Positions 8,634 to 21,844 of a stretch of 47,602 nt of DNA are shown here, piece after piece; within the stretch, counting starts at the first letter, position 1; every line of letters begins with the position of its first letter. Under the pieces are notes generated by a model that was not told where the DNA came from, made no database searches, and saw nothing but the letters and a program-made list of their open reading frames with translations. Both the position numbers and the translations under genes were made by a program. Source of the stretch: Desulfitibacter sp. BRH_c19 (GTDB lineage: Bacteria; Bacillota; DSM-16504; Desulfitibacterales; Desulfitibacteraceae); contig LOER01000037.1 in the NCBI GenBank assembly GCA_001515945.1, positions 1 to 47,602 on the forward strand, written 5' to 3'.

Positions 8634-9000
8634 TTTTCCACAACCTCTCTATATTTTTCATGTTATTCTATAATTATACTTATACTTATATTGAAGTTGT
8701 GGATAATTTTTGATAGTATATTCACAGCATTCTCTTCTCTCTTACTCATACCTTTATATTAATTAAATGCAATCTTTTTCACATTCTTTATAGATTTTCC
8801 CCATTCAAATATTTTATTCACATTAATCTATTGAGAAGTCTTTATAACTATCCATATTTGCTAATTTATCTTTGTTTTGGCCTGTGGATAATAGTGTTGA
8901 TATTTTGTCTTTACAATACATTAATGTTAATTTATTTAATAATATTGATTGGGAGACAAGACTTTTAACCCTACTAGAGTTTTCCACATTTTTATACACA
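8634..9000. other. oriC: oriC, upstream DnaA-box cluster
   Basis: The AT-rich rpmH-dnaA interval holds several DnaA boxes. Perfect TGTGGATAA (TTATCCACA on the other strand) lies at 8698-8706 and 8883-8891. TTATNCACA matches lie at 8814-8822 (TTATTCACA) and 8992-9000 (TTATACACA). One-mismatch TTTTCCACA lies at 8634-8642 and 8980-8988, and further weaker ones occur near 8717 and 8776. In B. subtilis the equivalent cluster also autoregulates dnaA; here the boxes at 8980-9000 sit just before the dnaA ribosome site, which fits such control. I could not choose a dnaA promoter with confidence. Confidence 0.9.
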
Positions 9001-9020
9001 CTTATATAGGAGGGTATTTA

Positions 9021-10421
9021 ATGGATCATTCACTAAATAATATATGGAACAAAACACTAGACATTCTAAGTTCAGAGCTTAGTAAACCGACTTTTGATAC
9101 ATGGTTAAAATCTACATATTTAGCTTTCTTTAATAATAATGTAATGATTGTCTCTGTACCAAATGAATTTGCAAAGGACTGGTTGCAGAGTCGTTATTAT
9201 AATATTATTAAAAATACCTTGCAATTAATTATTAACCATAATATTGACCTTTATTTTTATTTACCTTCTGAAATAGAAACCTATTTAAATGATAATGGTA
9301 AATCACAAGTTGATGAGAGCGATATTCATATTCAAGAAGACGATAATTATATTAACCAAAATCCAGTACTTAATACCAAGGTTAGTAAAAACTTACTCTC
9401 ATTTTTAAATCCAAAATATCAATTTGATTCATTTGTGATAGGTAGTAGTAACCGTTTTGCCCATGCTGCCTCATTAGCTGTAGCTGAATCACCTGCTAAA
9501 TCATATAATCCACTTTTTATATATGGTGGTGTAGGTTTAGGAAAGACCCATTTAATGCATGCAATTGGCCATGAAGTTTTTTCACTATATCCAAATCTTA
9601 TTGTATTATACGTTTCATCTGAAACCTTTACTAATGAACTTATAAAATCCATAAGAGATTATAAGACTGTGGAATTTAGGAACAAATACAGAACTATAGA
9701 TGTTCTTTTAATAGATGATATTCAATTTTTAGCTGGTAAAGAAAGTACACAAGAGGAATTTTTTCATACATTTAATTCTCTTTATGAAGCTAATAAACAA
9801 ATTATTATTTCAAGTGATAGACCTCCAAAAGAAATACCTACTTTAGAAGATAGGCTTCGTTCTAGGTTCGAGTGTGGTTTAATAACTGATATTCAACCCC
9901 CTGACTTAGAGACACGAATTGCAATTCTTAGTAAAAAAGCAGCAAACGATAATATAGATATTCCAGACGAAGTTCTCCTATTTATAGCAAAACACATCAA
10001 ATCTAATATTCGTGAATTAGAAGGAGCTCTAACCAGAATAGCAGCATATGCAGTTTTTGAAGGAAAAGAAATTAATTCCGAACTAGCGGAAAAATCCTTG
10101 CAAGATATTTTTTCTTCAAACAATAATAGAAAAATAACTATTAACCTTATTCAAGAAACTGTCGCTCAACACTTTAATGTTAAGGTAACAGATTTAAAAG
10201 GTAAGAAAAGAACACGCAACTTTGCTTACCCTCGTCATATTGCTATGTACTTATGTAGATTACTCACAGATAGCTCACTTCCTAAAATTGGAGACAGCTT
10301 TGGAGGTAAAGACCATACTACTGTGTTACATGCTCAAGAGAAAATTGAAACCTCTTTACAAACAGATGTAGAACTACAATTATCTATTAAAAAATTAACG
10401 GAAACTATCTCATCTTCATAA
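9021..10421 (+). CDS. dnaA: Chromosomal replication initiator DnaA
   Basis: 466 aa from the ATG at 9021, which has AGGAGGG seven bases upstream; an earlier in-frame GTG-like start adds 24 residues unlike the family. Domain I (to about 85) matches the DnaB/SirA-interacting fold. Domain II is a short acidic linker. Domain III is AAA+ with [13 protein letters not shown] (Walker A) and [13 protein letters not shown] (Walker B). Domain IV ends with the DnaA-box-binding signature DHTTVLHA. It binds the boxes on both sides of the gene, melts the adjacent AT region and loads the helicase. Confidence 0.98.
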   Translation: MDHSLNNIWNKTLDILSSELSKPTFDTWLKSTYLAFFNNNVMIVSVPNEFAKDWLQSRYYNIIKNTLQLIINHNIDLYFYLPSEIETYLNDNGKSQVDESDIHIQEDDNYINQNPVLNTKVSKNLLSFLNPKYQFDSFVIGSSNRFAHAASLAVAESPAKSYNPLFIYGGVGLGKTHLMHAIGHEVFSLYPNLIVLYVSSETFTNELIKSIRDYKTVEFRNKYRTIDVLLIDDIQFLAGKESTQEEFFHTFNSLYEANKQIIISSDRPPKEIPTLEDRLRSRFECGLITDIQPPDLETRIAILSKKAANDNIDIPDEVLLFIAKHIKSNIRELEGALTRIAAYAVFEGKEINSELAEKSLQDIFSSNNNRKITINLIQETVAQHFNVKVTDLKGKKRTRNFAYPRHIAMYLCRLLTDSSLPKIGDSFGGKDHTTVLHAQEKIETSLQTDVELQLSIKKLTETISSS

Positions 10422-10582
10422 TGTGGATAACAATCTTTATATATTGACTTTTATAAACACCTTTACACTGTAATAATCTTCTTTAGTTAGTAAGTATCTT
10501 ATCATTTTCCACACTTTCACATGTACTACTACTATTGCTACTATAAAAGCTTTATAAATAATATATATATATATAATAAATA
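10422..10582 (+). other. oriC: oriC, unwinding region: DnaA boxes, DnaA-trios and AT tract
   Basis: The dnaA-dnaN gap has the parts of a basal unwinding module in order. DnaA box TGTGGATAA lies at 10422-10430, overlapping nothing of dnaA. Box TTTTCCACA follows at 10505-10513. A run of trinucleotides, TAC TAC TAC TAT TGC TAC TAT (10524-10544), matches the DnaA-trio pattern described for B. subtilis. An alternating AT stretch (about 10551-10582) then ends at the dnaN ribosome site. DnaA filaments are expected to extend from the box along the trios into the AT tract. Confidence 0.9.
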
Positions 10583-10595
10583 GGAGGGTCAAAAA

Positions 10596-11717
10596 ATGAA
10601 ATTTTCCATAGATACTGGAAACCTATTACAAGCTGCTCAAATAGTCTCCAGAGCAGTAGCATCAAAAACCACTATTCCAGCTCTAACAGGTATATATCTC
10701 GAATGTACTAATAAAAACACTCTTTTATTAAAAGCAACTGATTTAGAAATAGGAATAGAACATACTGTGGAAGCAAATATAGAAGAAATAGGTTCGATGG
10801 TAGTTCCAGCTAAATATTTAATTGATATTCTAAGAAAATTACCAAATACTGAAATTACATTAACTACGACACCAGAAGATAATAATTTAACTATTAACTA
10901 TAACCAATCTCAATTATCTTTAAATACATTTCCAACTGAACAGTTTTCCTTTTTACCAAATATTAGCAACACACATACTATTACAATTAATAACGAATTA
11001 TTTTCTAACATGATTAAAAAAGTTAGTATTTCGTTTTCCCATGATATTACACGTCCAGTTTTAAACGGTGCTTTGTTTGAAGTTGGCGATCATAAGTTAA
11101 CATTAGTATCTTCTGATACATATCGCCTTTCACTAATTGAAACAGGATTAGATAAGGATTTAGAAGAAGACTTGAAACCAATAATAATTCCAGCAAAGGC
11201 TTTGATGGAATTAGGTAGATTAATCGACAAAGAAGAAAGTATTAAAATAATAATAGATAATAATCAAGCTCAGTTTGAAAATGATAGTATTAAGATAAGA
11301 GTAAGACTTATTGATGGAAAATTTCCTGCTTACCAGAATGTTATTCCAAATGAATATAGCACGAAAATTATAGCAGATACTAAAGAACTATTGCTTTCAA
11401 TAGAAAGAGCTACTGTAATTTCTAGTGATGAAAATTTTAATAAAACATGTACGATTAAATTAGAAGTAAATGATAATATTATTCATATAAGGTCTTATTC
11501 TCCAAATATTGGACAACTTAATGATACTTTAATAGCTGATAAAGAAGGGGAAGATATAAATATATCTTTCAATGGAAATTATCTTATAGATATTCTAAAG
11601 ATAATTGATACTGATAAAGTTATTATTGAATTAAATGGAAATCTAAGTCCTGGTATCATTAAACCATATGAAAGTAATATGAATTATTTAAGTTTAATAT
11701 TACCAGTAAGATCCTAG
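10596..11717 (+). CDS. dnaN: DNA polymerase III beta subunit (sliding clamp)
   Basis: 373 aa, normal for the clamp. DnaN is a ring-shaped homodimer that tethers polymerase to DNA. Three repeated clamp domains cover the protein. The N-terminal KFSIDTGNLLQAAQIVSRAV and the C-terminal LILPVRS match the conserved ends, including the hydrophobic pocket that binds clamp partners. GGAGGG lies 6 bases before the ATG. It follows the oriC unwinding region and precedes the S4 gene by 12 bases in the classical dnaA-dnaN-recF order. Confidence 0.98.
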   Translation: MKFSIDTGNLLQAAQIVSRAVASKTTIPALTGIYLECTNKNTLLLKATDLEIGIEHTVEANIEEIGSMVVPAKYLIDILRKLPNTEITLTTTPEDNNLTINYNQSQLSLNTFPTEQFSFLPNISNTHTITINNELFSNMIKKVSISFSHDITRPVLNGALFEVGDHKLTLVSSDTYRLSLIETGLDKDLEEDLKPIIIPAKALMELGRLIDKEESIKIIIDNNQAQFENDSIKIRVRLIDGKFPAYQNVIPNEYSTKIIADTKELLLSIERATVISSDENFNKTCTIKLEVNDNIIHIRSYSPNIGQLNDTLIADKEGEDINISFNGNYLIDILKIIDTDKVIIELNGNLSPGIIKPYESNMNYLSLILPVRS

Positions 11718-11729
11718 GGAGGATGCCTA

Positions 11730-11939
11730 ATGGAAGAAGTAAAAATTAGTACTGATACCATTCAATTAAATCAGTTTCTGAAATGGGCTAACATAGTTAG
11801 CTCAGGAGGAGAGGCAAAAATTCTAATTAATGAAGGACATATTAAAGTGAATGATTCCTTAGAAAAAAGGAGAAGTAAAAAACTCAATATTGGTGATATA
11901 ATAGCGATAAATAACCAACTTTATAAAATAATTAAGTAA
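11730..11939 (+). CDS. yaaA: S4-domain RNA-binding protein YaaA
   Basis: 69 aa. Most of it is an S4 RNA-binding fold (TIQLNQFLKWANIVSSGGEA, then INEGHIKVN), the same domain used by ribosomal protein S4 and pseudouridine synthases. In B. subtilis the gene between dnaN and recF encodes a ribosome-assembly-linked S4 protein (YaaA/RlbA). The sequence shows RNA binding but no catalytic domain. GGGAGGAT lies upstream, and the spacing to dnaN and recF indicates one operon. Confidence 0.93.
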   Translation: MEEVKISTDTIQLNQFLKWANIVSSGGEAKILINEGHIKVNDSLEKRRSKKLNIGDIIAINNQLYKIIK

Positions 11940-11956
11940 GCTTAATGAGGTGTGTT

Positions 11957-13057
11957 TTGAATATAAATGAAATAAATTTAATAAATTTTAGAAATTATAA
12001 AAACACAATTGTAAAGCCATCAAGTTTTAACATACTTTATGGAAATAATGCTCAAGGAAAAAGTAACCTTATCGAAGCAATTTATTATTTAGGAAATGGT
12101 GTTTCTTTTAGAACAAATCAAAATAAAGAACTAATTAAATGGGATTCTGACTATTTAAGAGTGGAAGCAAACTGCCAAAATGAGAATGGTTTATTTAACT
12201 TAAAATCTGTTTTAAATAATAGTGAGAAAAGAATTTTAATAGATGACATAAAAATTAAAAAATTATCAGATCTTTTTAGCTATATATCTGTGTGTATTTT
12301 TGAGCCTGATGATTTAGCTCTTATAAAAGGTAATCCATCAAAAAGAAGAAATTTTATAGATAGAGATTTAGTTACAATATATCCTTTGTATTATGATTTA
12401 CTTAAAAAATTTAATAACGTAAATTATCAGAGAAATACTTTATTGAAATATGTTAAGAGAGATAAGCATCTTTTGTGCCAAGTAGAGGACTGGACAGATA
12501 TTTATAAAAAATTAGCATATAAAATAGTCACAAAAAGGATAGACTTTTTGACTAAGTTAAAGCCATATATGAGTCATTATTTAAAAAAAATTACACAGGG
12601 AAAGGAAAATATTGATATAATATATGAAATTAGTCAAATAGGTGAAATAAATGTCGATCTAAATACCTATCTAGAAAAATTAGATAGTTTAAAGAGTGAG
12701 GAAATAGAAAAAGGTAATTCCATATTTGGACCTCATAGAGATGATTTTAATGTTTATATAAATGGATATAATGTCAAAAAATATGGATCTCAGGGACAGC
12801 AAAGAACAGTAGCTTTGTGCCTGAAATTATCATATTTAGAAATAGCTAACCAAGAAATAGGAGAATATCCTATTTTGTTACTTGATGATGTTATGTCAGA
12901 ATTAGACTTAGAAAGACGCATAGTATTAACTGATACTATAAAAGATAATATTCAAACTTTTATTACAACGACTGATCTTGATATGATAAAGGGATTAGTA
13001 AAGAAGAGTACAATATTGAAGATTGAAGATGGTAATGTTGTAAATATTAGTTCGTGA
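11957..13057 (+). CDS. recF: DNA replication and repair protein RecF
   Basis: 366 aa from TTG at 11957 (GAGGTG just upstream). This start gives the typical opening MNINEINLINFRNY; an ATG at 11945 adds four residues and sits before the SD. RecF is an SMC-like ATPase that with RecO and RecR loads RecA at single-strand gaps. Visible motifs: Walker A GNNAQGKSNL, signature KYGSQGQQRT, Walker B YPILLLDDVMSELD. It sits between the S4 gene and remB, as in Bacillus. Confidence 0.97.
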   Translation: MNINEINLINFRNYKNTIVKPSSFNILYGNNAQGKSNLIEAIYYLGNGVSFRTNQNKELIKWDSDYLRVEANCQNENGLFNLKSVLNNSEKRILIDDIKIKKLSDLFSYISVCIFEPDDLALIKGNPSKRRNFIDRDLVTIYPLYYDLLKKFNNVNYQRNTLLKYVKRDKHLLCQVEDWTDIYKKLAYKIVTKRIDFLTKLKPYMSHYLKKITQGKENIDIIYEISQIGEINVDLNTYLEKLDSLKSEEIEKGNSIFGPHRDDFNVYINGYNVKKYGSQGQQRTVALCLKLSYLEIANQEIGEYPILLLDDVMSELDLERRIVLTDTIKDNIQTFITTTDLDMIKGLVKKSTILKIEDGNVVNISS

Positions 13058-13069
13058 GGAGGAGTTTAA

Positions 13070-13345
13070 TTGCACCTTCATATAGGCGGCCAATGGGTTG
13101 TATCATTAAATGACATAATAGCAATCTTAAATATTGAAAAATTATCAAAGGCAAATAAAGAGTTTTATGAAACAGCTATCTATAACAAAAAGCTTATTGA
13201 AATAATTAGTGTTAAAGAAGCCAAAACATGTATAATAACTCCGAGCAAGGTTTACTTATCATCAATCTCTTCGTATACATTAACTAAAAGAATTGAGAGA
13301 TTTAGGAATGAAAGTATAAGTAATGTAACTTTACCGCAGGAATAA
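13070..13345 (+). CDS. remB: RemB/YaaB family protein (DUF370)
   Basis: 91 aa. It begins MHLHIGGQWVVSLNDIIAIL, the typical start of the DUF370 group. In B. subtilis the gene at this exact position (between recF and gyrB) is yaaB/remB, linked to extracellular-matrix gene expression; whether it does the same in an anaerobe is unknown. The start is TTG at 13070 with GAGGAGG upstream. The last codons form the 5' arm of a terminator, so it ends the dnaN operon. Confidence 0.9.
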   Translation: MHLHIGGQWVVSLNDIIAILNIEKLSKANKEFYETAIYNKKLIEIISVKEAKTCIITPSKVYLSSISSYTLTKRIERFRNESISNVTLPQE

Positions 13346-13359
13346 CTGCGGTTTTGATT
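13333..13359 (+). terminator. Rho-independent terminator overlapping the remB stop
   Basis: ACCGCAG pairs with CTGCGGT around GAATAA, followed by TTTGATTT. It separates dnaN-recF-remB from gyrB-gyrA. A -10-like TATAAT at 13426-13431 is a possible gyrB promoter, but its -35 is poor. Confidence 0.85.
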
Positions 13360-13405
13360 TGATAAATGCCAAAATGGAAAGAATATAAACAATACTAGTT
13401 ATTAG

Positions 13406-15421
<2,016 letters not shown>

Positions 15422-15436
15422 TCGAGGTGTTGTTAA

Positions 15437-17890
15437 ATGGATGAGATTTTAGAAGGAAAGGTTGTTCCTGTCAATATAGAACAGGAAATGAAAAAATCAT
15501 ATATCGATTATGCAATGAGTGTAATTATTGGTAGGGCATTACCTGATGTTAGGGATGGTTTAAAACCAGTACACAGGAGAATTCTTTATGCAATGTACGA
15601 ATCAGGAATGACTCCTGATAAACCTCATAGAAAGTCTGCTAATGTTGTTGGTAATGTTTTAGCAAAATACCATCCCCATGGGGATACGGCTGTTTATGAT
15701 ACCATGGTTAGAATGGCGCAACATTTTTCATATAGATACCCCCTTGTTGATGGACATGGAAACTTTGGTTCAGTTGACGGAGATTCAGCTGCTGCGATGC
15801 GTTATACAGAAGCTAGAATGGCCAAGATTGCCATGGAATTATTAAGAGATATTAATAAAGAAACAGTTGACTTTATTCCGAATTACGATGAATCAACTGA
15901 AGAGCCTTCTGTACTTCCAGCTAAGGTACCTAACCTTCTTATTAATGGTTCCTCAGGGATAGCAGTAGGTATGGCTACAAATATACCTCCTCACAATATA
16001 GGTGAGGTGATTGATGGTGTCATTGATTTAATTGATAATCCAGAGATTTCTATAGATAGTCTCATGAAAAGAATAAAGGGTCCAGATTTTCCGACATATG
16101 GAATTATTTTAGGGACTGAAGGAATCAAAAAAGCTTATAGAACTGGAAGAGGTTCTATAAAAATAAGAGCTAAGACAGAAATAGAAAAAATGAATAATAA
16201 CAAAAATAAAATTATCGTAACTGAGCTTCCGTATCAGGTAAATAAAGCTAGACTAATAGAAAAAATTGCGGAACTTGCCAGAGATAAAAAAATTGAAGGC
16301 ATTACTGATTTAAGAGATGAATCTGATAGAAAGGGAATGCGCATTGTAATTGAATTACGAAAAGATGTAAATCCCAATGTTTTGTTAAATCAATTATATA
16401 AACATACCCAATTGCAAGATAGTTTTGGAGTTATAATGCTTGCAATTGTTGACGGTGCACCTAAGGTCCTTACTCTTAAAGAAGTATTAGAACATTATGT
16501 TGAGCATCAGAAAAATGTGATTGTAAGAAGAACAAAATATGATCTCAGGAAAGCAAGAGAGAGAGCTCATATTGTTGAAGGCTTAAGAATAGCACTCCGA
16601 AATTTAGATGCCGTTATTAAACTAATTAGATCATCGAAGAATACAGAAGAAGCTAAAAGTGGTCTAATAAACAATTTTAGTTTAAGTGCCGCACAGGCTC
16701 AAGCCATTCTAGATATGAGATTACAACGTTTAACAGCCCTAGAAAGGGAAAAATTAGAGAATGAATATAAAGAACTAATGGAAAAGATAGAGTATTATCT
16801 AAAAATATTAGCTGATGAAAAGATAGTTTTAGATATAGTTAAAGGTGAATTAAAAGATGTAAGAAAGCTTTATAATGATCCACGGAGGACACATATAAAT
16901 CTAGAAGATGATGTATTTGAGATAGAAGATCTCATTGAGGAAGAAGATGTTGTAATTACTATTACACATCGCGGATACATTAAAAGATTAAGTGTAGATA
17001 CCTATCGATCACAAAAAAGAGGTGGTCGTGGTATTAGTGGTATGGCTACAAGGGATGAGGATTTTGTTGAACATATTTTTGTAGCAAATACCCATCAATA
17101 TCTGATGTTTTTCACTAATAGAGGCAAGGTATATAGATTAAAAGTTCATGAAATTCCAGAAGCAAGTAGGCAGGCTAAGGGTACGTCTATAGTTAATCTA
17201 CTATATTTAGAAGGTGGAGAAAACCTCACTACAGTAATTCCCGTAAAGAAATTTGAAAAAGGACAATATCTTTTAACTATGACAGCCAAAGGAATAGTTA
17301 AAAAATCAGACTTAAGTGATTATGATACCTCCAGAAAAGATGGAATAATTGCTCTTACCCTATCAGAGGAAGATGAATTGATTGGGGTTCGCTTGACTGA
17401 TGGAGATAAAGAATTAATACTAGGAACCAGGCAAGGAAAATCAATTAGGTTCTCTGAAAAACAAGTAAGAAGAATGGGTAGGACAGCTAGAGGTGTTAAG
17501 GCCATCAACCTTGCAGTAGAGGATAAGGTTGTTTCTGGAGATATAATTGATAAGGATAGCCAAGTAATCTGTGTTACTCAAAATGGGTTTGGAAAAAGAA
17601 CAAATTCAGAGGAATATAGAGTTCAATCAAGAGGTGGAAAAGGATCTTTAGCATTAAAACTTAATGAAAAAACCGGATTGCTTATAGCTCTAAGAGTTGT
17701 TCAAGAAAAGCAGGAATTGATGATAGTTACAAAGGGTGGAATTATTATCAGAACCCAAGTGGAAGGAATATCCCAAATGGGAAGAGTTACTCAAGGAGTA
17801 AAATTAATGAGAATGGGGAAAAAAGATATAGTTAGTGCAGTTGCAAAACTCAATATTCATAAAGAAAATGAAGATATTGAGTTAGATTAG
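15437..17890 (+). CDS. gyrA: DNA gyrase subunit A
   Basis: 817 aa. The breakage-reunion domain carries the catalytic tyrosine Y123 in RYTEARM. The quinolone-determining region reads [10 protein letters not shown], with threonine at the position that is serine in E. coli (S83). The coiled arm ends in the hinge [12 protein letters not shown]. The C-terminal beta-pinwheel contains a GyrA box (QKRGGRG), which indicates true gyrase and not topoisomerase IV. A clear SD (GAGGTG) precedes the ATG. No terminator is evident before pdxS. Confidence 0.98.
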   Translation: MDEILEGKVVPVNIEQEMKKSYIDYAMSVIIGRALPDVRDGLKPVHRRILYAMYESGMTPDKPHRKSANVVGNVLAKYHPHGDTAVYDTMVRMAQHFSYRYPLVDGHGNFGSVDGDSAAAMRYTEARMAKIAMELLRDINKETVDFIPNYDESTEEPSVLPAKVPNLLINGSSGIAVGMATNIPPHNIGEVIDGVIDLIDNPEISIDSLMKRIKGPDFPTYGIILGTEGIKKAYRTGRGSIKIRAKTEIEKMNNNKNKIIVTELPYQVNKARLIEKIAELARDKKIEGITDLRDESDRKGMRIVIELRKDVNPNVLLNQLYKHTQLQDSFGVIMLAIVDGAPKVLTLKEVLEHYVEHQKNVIVRRTKYDLRKARERAHIVEGLRIALRNLDAVIKLIRSSKNTEEAKSGLINNFSLSAAQAQAILDMRLQRLTALEREKLENEYKELMEKIEYYLKILADEKIVLDIVKGELKDVRKLYNDPRRTHINLEDDVFEIEDLIEEEDVVITITHRGYIKRLSVDTYRSQKRGGRGISGMATRDEDFVEHIFVANTHQYLMFFTNRGKVYRLKVHEIPEASRQAKGTSIVNLLYLEGGENLTTVIPVKKFEKGQYLLTMTAKGIVKKSDLSDYDTSRKDGIIALTLSEEDELIGVRLTDGDKELILGTRQGKSIRFSEKQVRRMGRTARGVKAINLAVEDKVVSGDIIDKDSQVICVTQNGFGKRTNSEEYRVQSRGGKGSLALKLNEKTGLLIALRVVQEKQELMIVTKGGIIIRTQVEGISQMGRVTQGVKLMRMGKKDIVSAVAKLNIHKENEDIELD

Positions 17891-17970
17891 AAAGTATAGT
17901 AAAATATATTGGTAAATTTAATAGCAAACTATGTAAAAAATAAGTTAATAATATACAGGAGGAATTTTAT

Positions 17971-18855
17971 ATGGAAAAGAAAGGTACTTGGAAAGTTAAA
18001 AAAGGTTTGGCAGAGATGTTAAAAGGCGGAGTTATTATGGATGTGACTACAGCTGAGCAGGCAAAGATTGCTGAAGAAGCTGGAGCATGTGCAGTAATGG
18101 CGTTAGAAAGGGTACCATCAGATATAAGAGCAGATGGTGGCGTTGCACGTATGGCTGACCCAACTATTATAAAGAATATTATGGCAGTAGTTAGCATCCC
18201 TGTAATGGCAAAGGCAAGGATAGGACACTTTGTAGAAGCCCAAATTCTAGAATCCTTGGGAGCCGATTATATTGATGAATCAGAAGTTTTAACTCCTGCA
18301 GATGAGCAGTATCATATAGATAAAAATCTTTTTAATGTTCCATTTGTTTGTGGAGCCAGAAACCTTGGAGAGGCGCTTAGGAGAATAAATGAAGGTGCAG
18401 CAATGATCAGAACCAAGGGAGAACCTGGTACTGGTAATGTGGTAGAGGCTGTTCGTCATATGAGAATGATGATGTCTGAAATCCGTCGATTAGCAAACAT
18501 GAGAGAAGATGAATTATACACAATAGCTAAAGATATTCAAGCTCCATATGAGCTTGTAAAGTATATAGCTGAAAATGGCAAACTTCCTGTAGTGAATTTT
18601 GCAGCTGGTGGAATTGCAACACCTGCGGATGCTGCATTGATGATGCAACTAGGGTGTGATGGAATTTTTGTAGGTTCAGGTGTATTTAAGTCTAATGAGC
18701 CTGCAAAGAGAGCAAAAGCTATAGTAACAGCGACAACACATTTTAATGATCCAAAAATATTAGCCGAAGTTTCCAGAGATTTAGGAGAGGCTATGCCAGG
18801 AATAGAGATTGCCAATATTGAGGAAAGTCAAAGAATGCAAGAAAGAGGCTGGTAA
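17971..18855 (+). CDS. pdxS: Pyridoxal 5'-phosphate synthase, synthase subunit PdxS
   Basis: 294 aa, the family length. PdxS is the (beta/alpha)8 subunit that makes PLP from ribose 5-phosphate, glyceraldehyde 3-phosphate and the ammonia released by PdxT. The first conserved lysine region is visible at GGVIMDVT, and the second at VMAKARIGH. The phosphate-binding [17 protein letters not shown] and the C-terminal FVGSGVFKS segment are intact. AGGAGG lies 8 bases before the ATG. It pairs with pdxT 51 bases downstream. Confidence 0.98.
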   Translation: MEKKGTWKVKKGLAEMLKGGVIMDVTTAEQAKIAEEAGACAVMALERVPSDIRADGGVARMADPTIIKNIMAVVSIPVMAKARIGHFVEAQILESLGADYIDESEVLTPADEQYHIDKNLFNVPFVCGARNLGEALRRINEGAAMIRTKGEPGTGNVVEAVRHMRMMMSEIRRLANMREDELYTIAKDIQAPYELVKYIAENGKLPVVNFAAGGIATPADAALMMQLGCDGIFVGSGVFKSNEPAKRAKAIVTATTHFNDPKILAEVSRDLGEAMPGIEIANIEESQRMQERGW

Positions 18856-18906
18856 AAACCTTTATCCACTCTAGATGCAGCAATAGAGATATAGGGAGAG
18901 ATTTAT

Positions 18907-19470
18907 GTGAAAACAGTAGGAGTCTTAGCATTGCAGGGAGCCTTTAGAGAGCATAGACAGTCTCTTATTAAATGTGGCGTTGATGTAATAGAGGTTAGAA
19001 AAGTAGATGATCTGGACAAGTGTTCTGCTTTGATAATACCAGGGGGAGAAAGTACAACTATTGGTAAATTACTAATCGAGTGGAACCTAATGGATGCTAT
19101 TAAGAAACGAGTACATGAAGGAATGGCCCTTTTTGGCACCTGTGCTGGTATGATATTAATGGCAAAAGACATTAAAGATAGTGACCAGCCGAGATTGGGT
19201 GTTCTAGATATAGAAGTAGTTAGAAATGCCTATGGTAGGCAGGTAAATAGCTTTGAAATTGATTTATCAATTCAGGGTTTAGATGAGCCTTTTTCTAGTG
19301 TATTTATTAGGGCACCTTATGTGACTAATGTTGGCCCAAACGTTGAAATATTATCAAAACATGATGGTAAAATTGTAATGGTTAAACAAGGTAAGCTATT
19401 AGGGTGTTCTTATCACCCTGAATTAACAGATGACTTAAGAATTCATCAGTACTTTGTAGATATGATATGA
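18907..19470 (+). CDS. pdxT: Pyridoxal 5'-phosphate synthase, glutaminase subunit PdxT
   Basis: 187 aa. It is a class I glutamine amidotransferase that feeds ammonia to PdxS. The catalytic triad is visible: the nucleophile cysteine in LFGTCAGM and the His-Glu pair in CSYHPEL. The glycine-rich GGESTTIG loop forms the oxyanion region. The start is GTG at 18907, with GGAGAG upstream. The pdxST pair stands for the DXP-independent route to vitamin B6; no pdxH partner is needed. Confidence 0.98.
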   Translation: MKTVGVLALQGAFREHRQSLIKCGVDVIEVRKVDDLDKCSALIIPGGESTTIGKLLIEWNLMDAIKKRVHEGMALFGTCAGMILMAKDIKDSDQPRLGVLDIEVVRNAYGRQVNSFEIDLSIQGLDEPFSSVFIRAPYVTNVGPNVEILSKHDGKIVMVKQGKLLGCSYHPELTDDLRIHQYFVDMI

Positions 19471-19519
19471 GTGTATATACCATCAAAAGATGAAGATACT
19501 AACAATATATAGATTTAGG

Positions 19520-19548
19520 TTGAAATTTCCATTAAAATATGGTATTAT
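19520..19548 (+). promoter_or_regulatory. Promoter of the serS T-box leader
   Basis: -35 TTGAAA (19520-19525), 17-base spacer, -10 TATTAT (19543-19548). It lies about 70 bases before the start of the conserved T-box stem I. Confidence 0.65.
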
Positions 19549-19599
19549 TTTACAAAACCAAATATCTTAAAAACCCTATGAAAAAGAAAAGTAACTAAA

Positions 19600-19816
19600 T
19601 GCATTTTTATTTTTATATAGAGAGTTGGTGTGTGGTGCAAACCAATAGAATGCTTTGGCGAATCCACTTCGGAGGGTGCTGGGAAGGAAATATCATAACC
19701 AGTTTACGGGTTGAACCGTTATAGCTTTAGAGATAACCTTTATTAGATAAGGTTAATTAAGGGTGGTACCGTGAGAGCTCTCGCCCCTGTTATTGGGGAT
19801 GAGGGCTTTTTTATAC
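19600..19816 (+). promoter_or_regulatory. T-box riboswitch controlling serS
   Basis: A tRNA-sensing leader. Stem I elements run 19620-19700, with the AGAG..GGTG..CAAACCAATAGAA landmarks. The likely specifier codon is UCC (19663-19665, after GAA), which reads Ser. The conserved T-box GGGTGGTACCG is at 19761-19771. The competing terminator pairs AGCTCTC..CCCC with GGGG..GAGGGCT and is followed by six Ts (ending about 19812). Uncharged tRNA-Ser is expected to stabilise the antiterminator and allow serS transcription. The matching tRNA-Ser(GGA) is encoded at 32436-32527. Confidence 0.93.
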
Positions 19817-19903
19817 TATCGGAAAGTATAAGTTCAAACAAGGTAGATAGTATTCACAAAGACTAAGGCTTCCGCTACGTCTAAGGACTTGGCGCACTAT
19901 AGT

Positions 19904-21329
<1,426 letters not shown>

Positions 21330-21341
21330 CGTTGATATGCA

Positions 21342-21370
21342 TTGACTATTTCTTAATAATGTTATATAAT
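21342..21370 (+). promoter_or_regulatory. Promoter of the tRNA-Ser/Arg cluster
   Basis: -35 TTGACT (21342-21347), 17-base spacer, -10 TATAAT (21365-21370). Transcription should start about 27 bases before the first tRNA. Confidence 0.85.
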
Positions 21371-21403
21371 AACTTTTGCTTGTAAAAATCAATATCTTTT
21401 GTT

Positions 21404-21493
21404 GGAGGGGTGTCCGAGCGGTTGAAGGAGGCGGTCTTGAAAACCGTTGAGCCTTTGCGGGTTCCGTGGGTTCGAATCCCACCCCCTCCGCCA
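21404..21493 (+). tRNA. tRNA-Ser(TGA)
   Basis: Acceptor stem GGAGGGG/CCCCTCC with G discriminator and encoded CCA. The anticodon loop is CTTGAAA, giving TGA, and there is a long class II variable arm (GAGCCTTTGCGGGTTC). It reads UCA and, with wobble, other UCN codons. Confidence 0.97.
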
Positions 21494-21535
21494 TAATTGA
21501 TTTTCCTGTTATTTTGTGGTACAATTATTAAGCGT

Positions 21536-21630
21536 GGAGAGATGGCCGAGTCGGCTGAAGGCGGTCGCCTGCTAAGCGATTATACGGACCAAAATCCGTA
21601 TCGAGGGTTCGAATCCCTCTCTCTCCGCCA
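21536..21630 (+). tRNA. tRNA-Ser(GCT)
   Basis: Acceptor GGAGAGA/TCTCTCC, CCA encoded. Anticodon loop CTGCTAA gives GCT, for AGC/AGU codons. The long variable arm is TATACGGACC..GGTCCGTAT-like. TTTTTTATTT follows. Confidence 0.97.
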
Positions 21631-21650
21631 TTTTTTATTTCCAAAAATAT

Positions 21651-21727
21651 GCGCCCGTAGCTCAATTGGATAGAGTGACTGACTACGAATCAGTAGGTTG
21701 GAGGTTCGAGCCCTCCCGGGCGCGCCA
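21651..21727 (+). tRNA. tRNA-Arg(ACG)
   Basis: Acceptor GCGCCCG/CGGGCGC, CCA encoded. Anticodon loop CTACGAA gives ACG. In bacteria this A34 is edited to inosine by TadA, whose gene lies 117 bases downstream. Confidence 0.97.
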
Positions 21728-21745
21728 TTAAACTATAATTAAAAG

Positions 21746-21822
21746 GTTTCCGTAGCTCAGCAGGATAGAGCGACTGCCTCCTAAGCAGTAGGCCGTGGGT
21801 TCGAATCCCGCCGGGAACACCA
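21746..21822 (+). tRNA. tRNA-Arg(CCT)
   Basis: Acceptor GTTTCCG/CGGGAAC, CCA encoded. Anticodon loop CTCCTAA gives CCT, for AGG. It ends 22 bases before the tadA start. Confidence 0.96.
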
Positions 21823-21844
21823 TTGAGAATAAGTGGTGATAAAT

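Noticed and set aside
8883-8917. dnaA promoter TTGATA..TACAAT
   Set aside because: The spacing is only 9 bases, far from the 16-18 needed; left unannotated.
19600-19816. T-box specific for an amino acid other than serine
   Set aside because: The only gene downstream is serS, and the proposed UCC specifier fits it; alternative specifier readings are possible but less well placed.
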